Positions 26,987 to 35,757 of a stretch of 64,000 nt of DNA are shown here, piece after piece (within the stretch, counting starts at the first letter, position 1; every line of letters begins with the position of its first letter). This DNA comes from an uncultured bacterium (GTDB taxonomy: Bacteria; Margulisbacteria; Marinamargulisbacteria; SXXA01). The stretch is taken from assembly GCA_903864835.1 (NCBI GenBank), contig CAIPHK010000011.1, forward strand, positions 1 through 64,000. The letters are read 5' to 3'. The translations under genes were made by a program, and so were the position numbers. Under the pieces are notes generated by a model that saw nothing but the letters and a program-made list of their open reading frames with translations, made no database searches and had not been told where the DNA came from.

Positions 26987-28115
26987 GGGCATTCGTAGCA
27001 GACCCTTTCGGCGGCGACGACATGGAAATATTGAGCAATACACCCACCACGAACATCGACATAATCAACGAGGTCCCCCCAAAACTAATAAAGGACAACG
27101 GGATCCCTTTGGTCGGGAACACCCCAATGACCACAGCGATATTAATGAGGGACTGCAATACAATTTGGAGGGTCAACCCTAATGCCAAGTAGTACGAAAA
27201 CAACGAATGGGACTGCATAGCGATTTTCATTCCTCGTTGAAAAAAAAACACCAGTAACAGGATCACGGTCATCGCTAATAAAAACCCGCCCTCTTCACAG
27301 ATAATCGAAAAAATAAAATCGGAGTATTGGAGCGGCAAATACGAATATTTAAGCCGACTTTGCCCAATTCCAACGCCCCAAATCCCCCCTGATCCGATGG
27401 CAATAAAACTCTGAACGATGTGGTAACTTTTACCCAATGGATCTGCAAAGGGATCTAAAAACGTCCGAATTCGTTGCATTTGATACGGGTGCATCAAAAT
27501 ACTACCCACCATACCCCCAAGACCCAGCCCCACCATCCCGAATAAATGAAATAGACGTGCTCGCCCCACAAATAACAGAGCAAATATGACCACCCCCATC
27601 AGCATCGTATTTCCCAAATCGGGCTGTTTTGCCGTCAATAAAATAGGAAACAACAGCACCACAAATAAGGGCACAAGGCCCTTTTTAAAGGACCGAATTT
27701 TGTCTTTTTTATTCGATAATACAAACGCCGTAAACGCAATTACAAAAAATTTAAGCAGTTCGACCGGCTGAAAACTAATAAACCCTAAATTGATCCACCG
27801 CCGCGCCCCGAATGCCATCACGCCAATACCAGGAACCATCGTCAAGGCGACTAAAACACAGGATATCGCAAGGCCCCACCCCCCCCATTTGGAATACCGT
27901 TCATGCGGAGTTTTGAGACCTAGCGTAAATAACCCAATACCCATCAACAAATAAAGGCAGTGCTTTTTAATAAAATAATAGCTGTCGTTATACCCGGTGT
28001 AGCCCACCACAGAACTGGTTGAGATAATCATAATAATTCCGATTACAATCAATCCAATTGTAATCAGTAATAGCGGCAAATCAGGTCGACGGGCAGGCAA
28101 TTTGAGTTCGGACAT
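26979..28115 (-). CDS. ftsW: Peptidoglycan glycosyltransferase FtsW (SEDS family)
   Basis: A polytopic membrane protein polymerising lipid II at the division septum. About ten membrane segments are visible, with SEDS landmarks YNDSYYFIKKH, FGARRWINLGFISFQPVELLKF, KQPDLGNT and PTKGIPLSFISFGGTSL. The catalytic Asp of the family fits the AKQPDLGNT segment. Start at 28115 (MSELKLP); the frame is open further, but only inside murD, which it overlaps by 35 bases. Its place between murD and murG supports FtsW rather than RodA. Confidence 0.93.
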   Translation of the reverse strand: MSELKLPARRPDLPLLLITIGLIVIGIIMIISTSSVVGYTGYNDSYYFIKKHCLYLLMGIGLFTLGLKTPHERYSKWGGWGLAISCVLVALTMVPGIGVMAFGARRWINLGFISFQPVELLKFFVIAFTAFVLSNKKDKIRSFKKGLVPLFVVLLFPILLTAKQPDLGNTMLMGVVIFALLFVGRARLFHLFGMVGLGLGGMVGSILMHPYQMQRIRTFLDPFADPLGKSYHIVQSFIAIGSGGIWGVGIGQSRLKYSYLPLQYSDFIFSIICEEGGFLLAMTVILLLVFFFQRGMKIAMQSHSLFSYYLALGLTLQIVLQSLINIAVVIGVFPTKGIPLSFISFGGTSLIMSMFVVGVLLNISMSSPPKGSATNAHG

Positions 28116-29307
28116 AGGATTTAAAGTGGTCTCCTCGATGGTTAAAATCACGAAACTGATCAAAACTGGAACAAGCGGGAGACAACAAAATGACATCCCC
28201 CGGCGCTGACCGCTCAAACGCAAGACGGGTCGCCTCATCTAAGGTCACTACGTTGCGAATCGGAATCGGACAGCGTTCTGCATGCGCAACGCCCATGACA
28301 CGATCCGCAATTTCACCATATACCGTAATCGTCGATACCGTCTCAAACAATGTCCTCATAAAGGATTCCAATTCTAGGCCCTTATCCTTACCCCCCAATA
28401 TCAAATGGACCGGCTGATGAAAGGCCGCCACTGCCACCAAAGTCGAATCCGGATTAGTCGCTTTGGAATCATCAAAAAAAGTCCGTTCCGCCACCGTCGC
28501 TACCCATTCCATCCGGTGGGGAAGCGGCGCGTAGTCCGTTAACCGCGCCAACGCATCCGGAACCGACATCCCAAAAGGAAGTACCGCCGCAATCGCCATC
28601 GCCGCATTCAAATGATTATGCGCACCAATGAGCCCCAGCCCCTTGCCTTCCGCCTGAACCGCTCGGCTATGGTCCGCCACCGTACGCGTCAATTCATCCT
28701 CCGGCGACACCCTACGGATCTCGGAGTGTGAAGTCCCAATGATCGATTCAATCCACGGGTCTCCCGCCAAAATCACGACGGTTTGATCCGACGTTTGAGC
28801 TTGGAACACCGCCGCTTTTGCCTCCGAATACCGAGCCATCGTCTTATGCCGCTCCAAATGATCGGGCGTGATATTGGTGATAATCGCAACCTCTGGCCGA
28901 AACTCTTTGACTTGTTCTAACTGATAACTACTCACTTCAACAACGATCATCGGTGCGTTCCGGCCCACCCATTCAATCAACGGAACGCCAATGTTTCCCG
29001 CAACGGGAATCGACAGTATGTGCGCAATCATCGCCGTCACGGTGGATTTCCCATTGGTCCCCGTCACCGCAATCAGCTGTGGAGGATCGGGCATACGCTG
29101 CATCAATTGATACGCAAATTCGATCTCTGACATCACGATCCCCGGGCATTCGGGGTATTGATCTGGCGGAATTCCAGGGCTCACTACCAAGACATCTGCC
29201 GACGCCGGGTCAACGGGGGAAACGCCCATTTCCGCTAACTTCGCAATCACGGCGGTCCCCGTAATTCCTGTACCTAAAACCGCTATCCGATCCAGTAAAA
29301 AATCCAC
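28081..29307 (-). CDS. murD: UDP-MurNAc-L-Ala:D-Glu ligase, compact form
   Basis: Adds D-glutamate to UDP-MurNAc-L-alanine. ATP motif IAVTGTNGKSTVTA, followed by VEVSSYQLE, ITPDHLERH and FFDDSKATNPDST, and a C-terminal LSPACSSFDQF typical of MurD. Start is GTG at 29307 with GGGAG seven bases upstream; the ATG at 29343 lies inside mraY. The N-terminal UDP-binding domain is short: the P-loop lies near residue 87, about 25 residues earlier than in E. coli. Total length 408. Confidence 0.95.
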   Translation of the reverse strand: MDFLLDRIAVLGTGITGTAVIAKLAEMGVSPVDPASADVLVVSPGIPPDQYPECPGIVMSEIEFAYQLMQRMPDPPQLIAVTGTNGKSTVTAMIAHILSIPVAGNIGVPLIEWVGRNAPMIVVEVSSYQLEQVKEFRPEVAIITNITPDHLERHKTMARYSEAKAAVFQAQTSDQTVVILAGDPWIESIIGTSHSEIRRVSPEDELTRTVADHSRAVQAEGKGLGLIGAHNHLNAAMAIAAVLPFGMSVPDALARLTDYAPLPHRMEWVATVAERTFFDDSKATNPDSTLVAVAAFHQPVHLILGGKDKGLELESFMRTLFETVSTITVYGEIADRVMGVAHAERCPIPIRNVVTLDEATRLAFERSAPGDVILLSPACSSFDQFRDFNHRGDHFKSYVRTQIACPST

Positions 29308-30188
29308 ACTGTTACTCCCATTAACACTAATCCAACCGCCCAAAACATCCCGACAACCTGTCGTTCATTCATCCCACTCAATTCAAAATGATGATGCAAT
29401 GGCGCCATTTTAAACAATCGTTTTCCAGTCATTTTAAATGATCCCACCTGAAGAATCACACTCAAGGTTTCAATCAAATACACGCCCCCCAACCCCGCCA
29501 ATATCCAGGGATTTCCCAAGACCATGGACGCCGAGACAAAAAACGCCCCCAGCGCCAAGGATCCGGTATCCCCCATAAACACGCGCGCCGGGTGAAGGTT
29601 AAACACCAGAAACCCTCCCAAGATTGCAACACATGACAACATGAGCTGAGTCATCGATCCCATCCCCATTGCATGAAACAGAACGGCAAACCCAGTCAGG
29701 CTCGCGACCGAAAGCCCCCCCAACAACCCATCCAACCCATCCGTCAAATTGGTGGCATTAGACACACCGATGAGTAGTACCCAATACACCGCAAATTCCC
29801 ACGCTTTTAGCGAATGGATCCCAAAATGAAACCCGGCCACTGCCACCAACCCCAGACCCATTTGAATCAAAAATTTATGCCGTGCCTTTAATCCCAAATT
29901 CTTACTGCGTTTAATCGATAAAATATCGTCCAACAACCCAATTCCGGCAAACCCCACCAGCACGGCCAAGCAAAACCCCACGGGTCGCGACAGCAAATGT
30001 AATCCCACGCTGGCCCCTAAAATCCCAAGGACAATCCCAATGCCACCCATCGATACAGTACCCGATTTTCCTTGATGCTGCGCGGGAGCCAATTCATAAA
30101 TTTTCTGAACCCCGCGCGCGACCTTAAGAAGGTGAATCACCCCAAGAAACAACGGTATTGACGCCAAAAATATCGCGCCAAAAATCAT
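29283..30188 (-). CDS. mraY: Phospho-MurNAc-pentapeptide translocase, short form
   Basis: Transfers phospho-MurNAc-pentapeptide to undecaprenyl phosphate, giving lipid I. Family motifs: GTVSMGGIGI, GLLDDILSIKRSKNLGLKAR, NATNLTDGLDGLLGG, FNLHPARVFMGDTGSLALG and APLHHHFELSGMNE. At 301 residues it is about 60 shorter than usual; only one membrane segment precedes the GTxSMGG loop instead of two. The start overlaps the murF stop as ATGA. Confidence 0.95.
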   Translation of the reverse strand: MIFGAIFLASIPLFLGVIHLLKVARGVQKIYELAPAQHQGKSGTVSMGGIGIVLGILGASVGLHLLSRPVGFCLAVLVGFAGIGLLDDILSIKRSKNLGLKARHKFLIQMGLGLVAVAGFHFGIHSLKAWEFAVYWVLLIGVSNATNLTDGLDGLLGGLSVASLTGFAVLFHAMGMGSMTQLMLSCVAILGGFLVFNLHPARVFMGDTGSLALGAFFVSASMVLGNPWILAGLGGVYLIETLSVILQVGSFKMTGKRLFKMAPLHHHFELSGMNERQVVGMFWAVGLVLMGVTVWIFYWIG

Positions 30189-31321
30189 GCGAACTGGGCT
30201 TTCACCGCATCCACAACCGCTTCCATCTTCATTCCGCGCGAGCCCTTGACCAACACCACGTCACCCGGCTTAATTTCATCTAACAACTGAGCAATCAGTT
30301 GATCTTTTGATTCAAAATGCCCCAGCCACAAGGTGTCATCATCCGCCACCATTCCTTGGGTACATGTCCCGTACGTAAATATTAATTCGACCCCTGCATC
30401 AATGGCTTGGCCAACGATCCGTTGATGCTCCGCCACGGAATGATCCCCCAGCTCCAACATATCCCCCAACACCAAAATTTTTCGCCCCGCGTGCCGACGC
30501 AGTTGTTGAAGGGAATAGGTCACCCCATCCGGATTCGCGTTATACGCGTCGTCCAATAGCACCCCATGTCCCCGAAGTTCGGTTTGGACCATCCGATGCG
30601 CCGATGCCCGGTAATGGGTCAGCCCGTCCCGAATCTGATCGTCGCTCAACCCAAAATGCCGTCCCACGACAAAACAGGCATTCAGATTCTGTTCAGGTTT
30701 ATCATGGCCGCCAAACGGCAACACCTGAAATTCTGCCGTAGTGGCCCGCTTAACCATATAGTCATAATGGGGCGATGTGACATTCAAAAATGCAGTACGC
30801 CCCTTCCGCTCCCACGCCAACGGCGACAAAAAAATCTCGCTTTTTGCCCGGGCAATCGCCCGTTGATTTCCCAACAATTCGACATGGGTCAACCCCACGT
30901 TCGTAATCAAGGCATGAGTGGGGCGCGCTATTTGTGCCAGAGTTCGGATTTGCCCTGGACCCCGCATCCCCATCTCCAATATCAAGATGTCGGTATCTAC
31001 ATCCGCACGAAGAATCGTTAACGGGACACCGACTTCGTTATTCTGGTTCTCTTCCGTTTTGACCACGTTGAACGCCGTCGACAACATGGCATACAACATA
31101 TCTTTTGTGGTGGTTTTTCCCGCACTACCGGTTACAGCAAGTACTGCACACCGAAGTTTTTTTCGATATTTTTTGGCATACCCCACCAAATCGACATCCA
31201 ATACACGGGCCCCCTTACGAATCGCCTCGGGGATAAAATCTCTCCCATTAAACCGCGGCCCATTGACGGGTATAAAGGTATCTCCCGGCTCAATAGTCCG
31301 GGTATCAATCGAGACTTTCAT
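30185..31321 (-). CDS. murF: UDP-MurNAc-tripeptide:D-Ala-D-Ala ligase, compact form
   Basis: Adds D-Ala-D-Ala to complete the pentapeptide precursor. VTGSAGKTTTKDM is the ATP loop, here near residue 64 compared with about 100 in typical MurF, so the N-terminal UDP-binding domain is reduced (SIDTRTIEPGDTFIPVNG is retained). ENQNNEVGVPLT, LDDAYNANPDG and VLGDMLELGD are MurF signatures. Total 378 residues. The start lies inside the end of murE with a 17-base overlap. Confidence 0.95.
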   Translation of the reverse strand: MKVSIDTRTIEPGDTFIPVNGPRFNGRDFIPEAIRKGARVLDVDLVGYAKKYRKKLRCAVLAVTGSAGKTTTKDMLYAMLSTAFNVVKTEENQNNEVGVPLTILRADVDTDILILEMGMRGPGQIRTLAQIARPTHALITNVGLTHVELLGNQRAIARAKSEIFLSPLAWERKGRTAFLNVTSPHYDYMVKRATTAEFQVLPFGGHDKPEQNLNACFVVGRHFGLSDDQIRDGLTHYRASAHRMVQTELRGHGVLLDDAYNANPDGVTYSLQQLRRHAGRKILVLGDMLELGDHSVAEHQRIVGQAIDAGVELIFTYGTCTQGMVADDDTLWLGHFESKDQLIAQLLDEIKPGDVVLVKGSRGMKMEAVVDAVKAQFA

Positions 31322-32486
31322 TGCACTCCTTTAGTGCCGCCCGACATTCTTCCCGATCATCAAAGTGATGGCGTTCACCCCCAACAATCTGATAGGTCTC
31401 ATGGCCTTTTCCCGCCACAAGAACCACATCGTGAGACTTTGCATGGTGAATCGCCCATCGAATGGCCGCACGCCGATCCACAAATACGACCGCCTGATCC
31501 GGCATCAAAAGCCCACTACAGACTTCTGCGATAATATCTTCCGGCAATTCCGATCGCGGGTTGTCTGACGTCACCACGATGACATCCGCATACGTCTCCG
31601 CCACCCGTCCCATTTTGGGACGCTTGGTTCGATCGCGATCCCCCCCACACCCAAACACGATAATTAACCGCCCGAGTCCTCGCGACGCCATCAACTGTGC
31701 CTCCGTCGCCACATTTTCCAACCCATCAGGGGTATGGGCATAATCAACGATCACTTCAAACGACTGACCCTCCCTCACCGTTTCAAAGCGCCCAGCAGGC
31801 GCTTGCGCCTTAGCCATCCCAGACGAAATCACGGCCTCGTCAATTTCTAATTTTCGAAGAACCGCAACCGCTGCCTGAAAATTTCTATGATTAAATCGTC
31901 CCGGAAGAGGCACTTCAAAGTGTAGCGCTTCTTGGGCAAATTGCTCGGGATAAATAGCGATCCCTGGACCACTCATAAATCTCACCTTCGTATCCCGATA
32001 CGCTTCAAACGTTTTATGATAATCCAAGTGGTCTTGGGTTACGTTGGTCAATAATCTAACATCAAAATCGATGCCATAAATTCGGTCTTGATCGATCGCA
32101 TGCGACGACACTTCCATTACAAAATGGGTACCCCCATCATCCAAATGAGCCCTCATTCTGCGGGCAATTTCAAAACTTTCTGGGGTCGTCAATTCGGCAT
32201 TTAATGTCCCCAAAACCATTGGCTTTAACCCCGCCGCATGTAACCCCTGAGCAATCAATTGAGTCACCGTGGTCTTTCCGTTAGTGCCCGTGACACCCAC
32301 GACCGTAAGATGCCGTGACGGAAATCCGAAATGAGCATTGGCAAAGTCACCCATCTCGACGCGCGTCATCCGACGCACTTCGACCGCCCCATTCGCCCGA
32401 GCATCCGCTTCAAACTGTTCGCCGCCAGGTAAACAGATGAACCCGTCACCGGGCTTTATTTTTCTAGAATCATATTGGTAGTCCAT
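31305..32486 (-). CDS. murE: UDP-MurNAc-dipeptide:meso-diaminopimelate ligase, compact form
   Basis: Adds the third stem-peptide residue. GVTGTNGKTTVTQ is the ATP loop near residue 64 (about 110 in usual MurE). TSDNPRSELP carries the DNPR motif of meso-DAP-specific enzymes, predicting DAP-type peptidoglycan. The N-terminal DSRKIKPGDGFICLPG remains but the domain is reduced; total length 393 compared with about 490. It is the first gene of the cell-wall run. No ribosome-binding site precedes the ATG, and a promoter motif lies only nine bases upstream, so the transcript may be leaderless. Confidence 0.95.
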   Translation of the reverse strand: MDYQYDSRKIKPGDGFICLPGGEQFEADARANGAVEVRRMTRVEMGDFANAHFGFPSRHLTVVGVTGTNGKTTVTQLIAQGLHAAGLKPMVLGTLNAELTTPESFEIARRMRAHLDDGGTHFVMEVSSHAIDQDRIYGIDFDVRLLTNVTQDHLDYHKTFEAYRDTKVRFMSGPGIAIYPEQFAQEALHFEVPLPGRFNHRNFQAAVAVLRKLEIDEAVISSGMAKAQAPAGRFETVREGQSFEVIVDYAHTPDGLENVATEAQLMASRGLGRLIIVFGCGGDRDRTKRPKMGRVAETYADVIVVTSDNPRSELPEDIIAEVCSGLLMPDQAVVFVDRRAAIRWAIHHAKSHDVVLVAGKGHETYQIVGGERHHFDDREECRAALKECNESLD

Positions 32487-32495
32487 AAGTTTGCT

Positions 32496-32504
32496 AGTAT
32501 ATCA
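32496..32504 (-). promoter_or_regulatory. Extended -10 promoter of the murE operon, possibly leaderless
   Basis: On the minus strand, TGA-TATACT (32504-32496) is an extended -10 element; exactly nine bases separate it from the murE ATG, so transcription would begin within about 2-3 bases of the start codon. No -35 is obvious. The antiporter-like gene at 62944 has the same geometry. Confidence 0.5.
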
Positions 32505-32618
32505 GCCTCCATGCTATGATTCCACGCTCATTAAGCTCGATTTTGGCATTCTGTGCCACACAAAAAAAACCAACCGTCCCGCTGACAGTTTACGAACTCC
32601 AAGGTAGAGGAATAATGG

Positions 32619-33365
32619 GTGGCACCCACTAATAAAGACGCCTTAATACACCAATATTTGAAGACCGGCGATATTGTAATCCGCGATAAGATCGTAGAAA
32701 CATATCTTCCGCTCGTCGAATATGTCGCCAAAAAGATCGCATTTAACCGTGACGACTTAGAAGATCTCATCCAAGTGGGCACCATCGGATTGCTTCGATC
32801 GGTAGAACGGTTTGAGCCGGCAAAAGAGGTTGATTTTTCAACCTTTGCCACCCCAAATATTATTGGCGAAATCAAACACTATTTCCGTGACAAGCGGAGA
32901 ATATTAAAAGTCCCTAGAAAACTTCAAGAACAATATTCCAAGATCAAGCGATTTATCCGAGAAGCCCAGCTTGCCGGACAAAGCCCAACCGTACCCGAAA
33001 TCGCAAAAGCCTTGGAAATGACCGTAGAAGGTGTCATCGAATCGATCGAGGCCTGGCAAACTAGCACGGTCATTTCTCTCGATTCCCCTGCGTATTCAAG
33101 TAGTAGCCGTGGCGACGGATCCACCCAAACATTATTGGACAGTCTGGGTGGCGAGCACAAAGAAGACGCCATGCTGAATCGGATCACCTTAAGAGACGCC
33201 ATGTCAAAACTCGACCGACGAGAACGCAAAATTATTTTTCTGAGATTTTACCGAGGCCTTTCCCAAAACGAGATTGCCGAACGAATGAAATTATCGCAAA
33301 TGCATATTTCGAGGCTTCTGACCGGGGCACTTAAAACCCTAAAAAATGCAATTGATCGCCATTGA
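32619..33365 (+). CDS. Sigma-70 family factor, SigB/SigF type
   Basis: An alternative sigma factor with regions 2, 3 and 4. Region 2 has DLIQVGTIGLLRSVERFEP and FSTFATPNIIGEIKHYFRDK; the conserved RVPRxLQE-like segment appears as KVPRKLQEQY; region 4 ends with LSQNEIAERMKLSQMHISRL (helix-turn-helix). Its 248 residues match SigB/SigF. GTG at 32619 has GAGG upstream. No anti-sigma or anti-anti-sigma gene is adjacent, unlike the Bacillus operons. It probably controls a stress or developmental regulon; the target is unknown. It is divergent from murE. Confidence 0.9.
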   Translation: MAPTNKDALIHQYLKTGDIVIRDKIVETYLPLVEYVAKKIAFNRDDLEDLIQVGTIGLLRSVERFEPAKEVDFSTFATPNIIGEIKHYFRDKRRILKVPRKLQEQYSKIKRFIREAQLAGQSPTVPEIAKALEMTVEGVIESIEAWQTSTVISLDSPAYSSSSRGDGSTQTLLDSLGGEHKEDAMLNRITLRDAMSKLDRRERKIIFLRFYRGLSQNEIAERMKLSQMHISRLLTGALKTLKNAIDRH

Positions 33366-33386
33366 CGACACACTGAGGACACCCCA

Positions 33387-34322
33387 ATGATATTAGCCAC
33401 CGACCATTACGATTCTGATGGAATTCTAACCCGGATCCCCCATCGGTTTGAAAACGTTTTGCTTGACCATGTCGATTGTATCAAAACAGACGTAGATACC
33501 CGTGGAGAGTTTTCAGTCACTTTTACCCCCGATCAACCGAGAGCTCTTTTTCTCCAAGAGATCGAGGATGGAAAGTCTGGCGTTATTCGCACCGCCCTTA
33601 TGGAGATTTTGGCATTAGCCTCCATTGTTTGCACGGACTATCCGGACGATGGGATTATTATTTTTGCATCCATTAGCAATTTCATCGTCAATGGGGACCT
33701 GCCTGAAGGGACTGCATTAACCGGTGAAGTCGTTAAATTGAAGGATAAAGGCAACTTTGTCCGATGTCGGGGACATATTGGAACCGCAACAAATCCTCAA
33801 CTAGCATCCGGCGAGTTAATGGCATTTGTCATTTCAAAAGCCCAGCTGGCCGACCATCCCAGCACCCCCAAAATAGTAGATATCCCGACGCTGACCCATG
33901 ATATTCCAATCGACCCCTCCGCATTTAACAAGGCCCCCGAAATGGTGGTGTGTGATCAACTCCGGAAACCCTATTCGGACGGCACTGTGATCGGTCAATA
34001 TCGGTACCCGTCGACACATCCGTTAACCAAGGGCCATTTTCCCGGCAACCCCATCATGATGGGCATTATGCAGATGCTGGCGATTGAGGATGTCTGCGCA
34101 GTAGCGTTTTCTCAAGAACCCGCCGCTATTGGAAAAATGGTCGCCGGTCAATGTCAAATTATCCGGACCGACGGCGCGCTCATCGCTGAAATCAAAAACT
34201 TTGAAGTTGAAATCAAGGCCGACCGCGCCGCATTTTCTGCCACCAAAAAGGTGGTGTTTCGGGAATCCATACGACCCGAAGATACGGTTCTGATCTACCT
34301 ATACGACATCACCATCACATGA
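33387..34322 (+). CDS. Tandem hotdog-fold protein (FabZ-like), probably degenerate
   Basis: Two FabZ-like halves are recognisable. The first (residues ~1-150) begins RIPHRFENVLLDHVDCI like FabZ's PHRxPFLLVD. The second (~160-311) contains THPLTKGHFPGNPIMMGIMQ like HFPGHPVMPGVLQ. In the second half the FabZ catalytic Glu position after the HFPG motif reads Leu (QMLAIED), and in the first half the HFPG motif is lost. It may bind acyl groups without classical dehydration. GAGGA precedes the ATG, 21 bases after the sigma factor, and its stop overlaps folA. Confidence 0.65.
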   Translation: MILATDHYDSDGILTRIPHRFENVLLDHVDCIKTDVDTRGEFSVTFTPDQPRALFLQEIEDGKSGVIRTALMEILALASIVCTDYPDDGIIIFASISNFIVNGDLPEGTALTGEVVKLKDKGNFVRCRGHIGTATNPQLASGELMAFVISKAQLADHPSTPKIVDIPTLTHDIPIDPSAFNKAPEMVVCDQLRKPYSDGTVIGQYRYPSTHPLTKGHFPGNPIMMGIMQMLAIEDVCAVAFSQEPAAIGKMVAGQCQIIRTDGALIAEIKNFEVEIKADRAAFSATKKVVFRESIRPEDTVLIYLYDITIT

Positions 34323-34852
34323 TTGCCCCCCGGCACTTTAGTATTATAGTCGCGACTAATCTATCCAACGGCATCGGCATCAATAACGCACTTCCGTGGA
34401 AGATAAAGGCCGACATGGCATTTTTCAAAACCATGACGACCACCGCCCCAGTGGGGAAATTCAACGTCGTCATCATGGGACGCAAGACATTTGAATCGCT
34501 CCCAGACCCCGTCCGCCCGTTGCCCGAACGCATGAATTTGGTAATAACCACCAACCACGAGTACCCCTCTGAGGGCATCACCATCATTCCAAGTCTCGAA
34601 GCGGGCCTCGCCAGATGCGCGTCAGACCCTACGGTCCATCGGGTCTTTGTCATCGGTGGCGCCCAAGTCTATGACACTGCAGTTGAACATCATAAGCTTG
34701 ATACCATTTACCTGACACGGGTGATTAACACAACGCAATGTGACGCATTTTTCCCCGCCATCCCCGAGCGATTTAAGCTCTCTCAGCATTCTGGGATCGT
34801 TGATACTGCGGACAACACTCAAATCCAGTTTGAAGTCTGGCGCCGTACCTAG
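34319..34852 (+). CDS. folA: Dihydrofolate reductase
   Basis: Reduces dihydrofolate to tetrahydrofolate with NADPH. IIVATNLSNGIGINNALPWKI carries the substrate loop; VIMGRKTFESLP is the NADPH-binding segment and VFVIGGAQVYDTA the second glycine motif. Its 177 residues are typical. The ATG overlaps the hotdog gene stop (ATGA). No thyA is next to it. The gene converges on ctaB with 16 bases between. Confidence 0.93.
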   Translation: MIAPRHFSIIVATNLSNGIGINNALPWKIKADMAFFKTMTTTAPVGKFNVVIMGRKTFESLPDPVRPLPERMNLVITTNHEYPSEGITIIPSLEAGLARCASDPTVHRVFVIGGAQVYDTAVEHHKLDTIYLTRVINTTQCDAFFPAIPERFKLSQHSGIVDTADNTQIQFEVWRRT

Positions 34853-34868
34853 TTACAGAACGAAATAC

Positions 34869-35735
34869 TTAGCAAAGCAATACGTCCGCAACAATCGCCA
34901 AGAGTAAGAGTGGCAAATAGATAACGGATACCTTCATAATTTTAAATGCAGTATCTCGATCGCGAAAATGCCGAAATTTCAGTATTGTCGCCATTAACCA
35001 CAGCCCCAACCCCGCTGCAGACAGCGTATACACCACGCCCATATGTCCCAATATCCCAGGGAGGATGGACACGCCAACTAAAACAATCCCGTTAACCATC
35101 ATATGAAAATAGGTGCGGTCCCCATTTCCATCTTCAACCGACAACATTTTAAATCCGGCTTTACCGTAATCATTTTTATACATCCAAGCAATCGCAAAAA
35201 AATGAGGCATTTGCCAAAAAAACATGATCCAAAACAATTCCCATGCCCCACTCCCCAGGTGGCCCGTCACAGCGCCCCACCCCGCCATCGGTGGAATTGC
35301 TCCGGGGATCGCTCCCATATAGGTATTTAACCAAGTCATCTGCTTAAGGGGGGTATAAAAAATGACATACAAAAAAGCAGTTAAAAACGACAGGAATGTT
35401 ACCCACGAATTGGTCCATACCAATAAGATAACCAACCCCACGGCCAACAACCCAAATCCTAAGACAGCGGCTTTCCAAGGCGCAATTACACCCGACGGTA
35501 TCGGGCGATTTTTAGTCCGATCCATCAAGGCATCAATATTTCGCTCAAGAAAATGATTTAATGCAGCAGCACCCGATGCAGTCAGGAGTGTCCCCACCAA
35601 CAAGGGGAACAAAATCCAGCCCATTGACGGGAACTGGGACCTTGCAAGAAAGAAACCCATGGCGACGGTCACAACTTGCATAATGGCAATCCGGGGTTTG
35701 ATCAGCTCTATGAACGGTGAAATAATGCGACGCAT
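34869..35735 (-). CDS. ctaB: Protoheme IX farnesyltransferase
   Basis: Makes heme O from heme B, the first step to heme A for the caa3 oxidase encoded nearby. UbiA-type prenyltransferase with about eight membrane segments; NHFLERNIDALMDRTKNRPIPSG contains the first Asp-rich motif, followed by YTPLKQMTWLNTYMGAIPGA and MFFWQMPHFFAIAW. Start at 35735 with AGGA six bases upstream. Its 288 residues are normal. Its start codon nearly touches that of the divergent ctaA. Confidence 0.93.
   Translation of the reverse strand: MRRIISPFIELIKPRIAIMQVVTVAMGFFLARSQFPSMGWILFPLLVGTLLTASGAAALNHFLERNIDALMDRTKNRPIPSGVIAPWKAAVLGFGLLAVGLVILLVWTNSWVTFLSFLTAFLYVIFYTPLKQMTWLNTYMGAIPGAIPPMAGWGAVTGHLGSGAWELFWIMFFWQMPHFFAIAWMYKNDYGKAGFKMLSVEDGNGDRTYFHMMVNGIVLVGVSILPGILGHMGVVYTLSAAGLGLWLMATILKFRHFRDRDTAFKIMKVSVIYLPLLLLAIVADVLLC
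35698..35726 (+). promoter_or_regulatory. Candidate ctaA promoter inside the 5' end of ctaB
   Basis: TTGATC (35698-35703) and AATAAT (35721-35726) are 17 bp apart. A start about seven bases later would lie near 35733, just before the ATG at 35734. The promoter would overlap the divergently transcribed ctaB coding sequence. Confidence 0.35.
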
Positions 35736-35757
35736 GATAAATCCTATGATAAACAAC

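Noticed and set aside
32541-32560. TTGGCA...TGC as a sigma-54 promoter before the sigma factor gene
   Set aside because: Spacing between GG and GC is too short for a -24/-12 site; only a small TGGCA/TGCCA inverted repeat remains.
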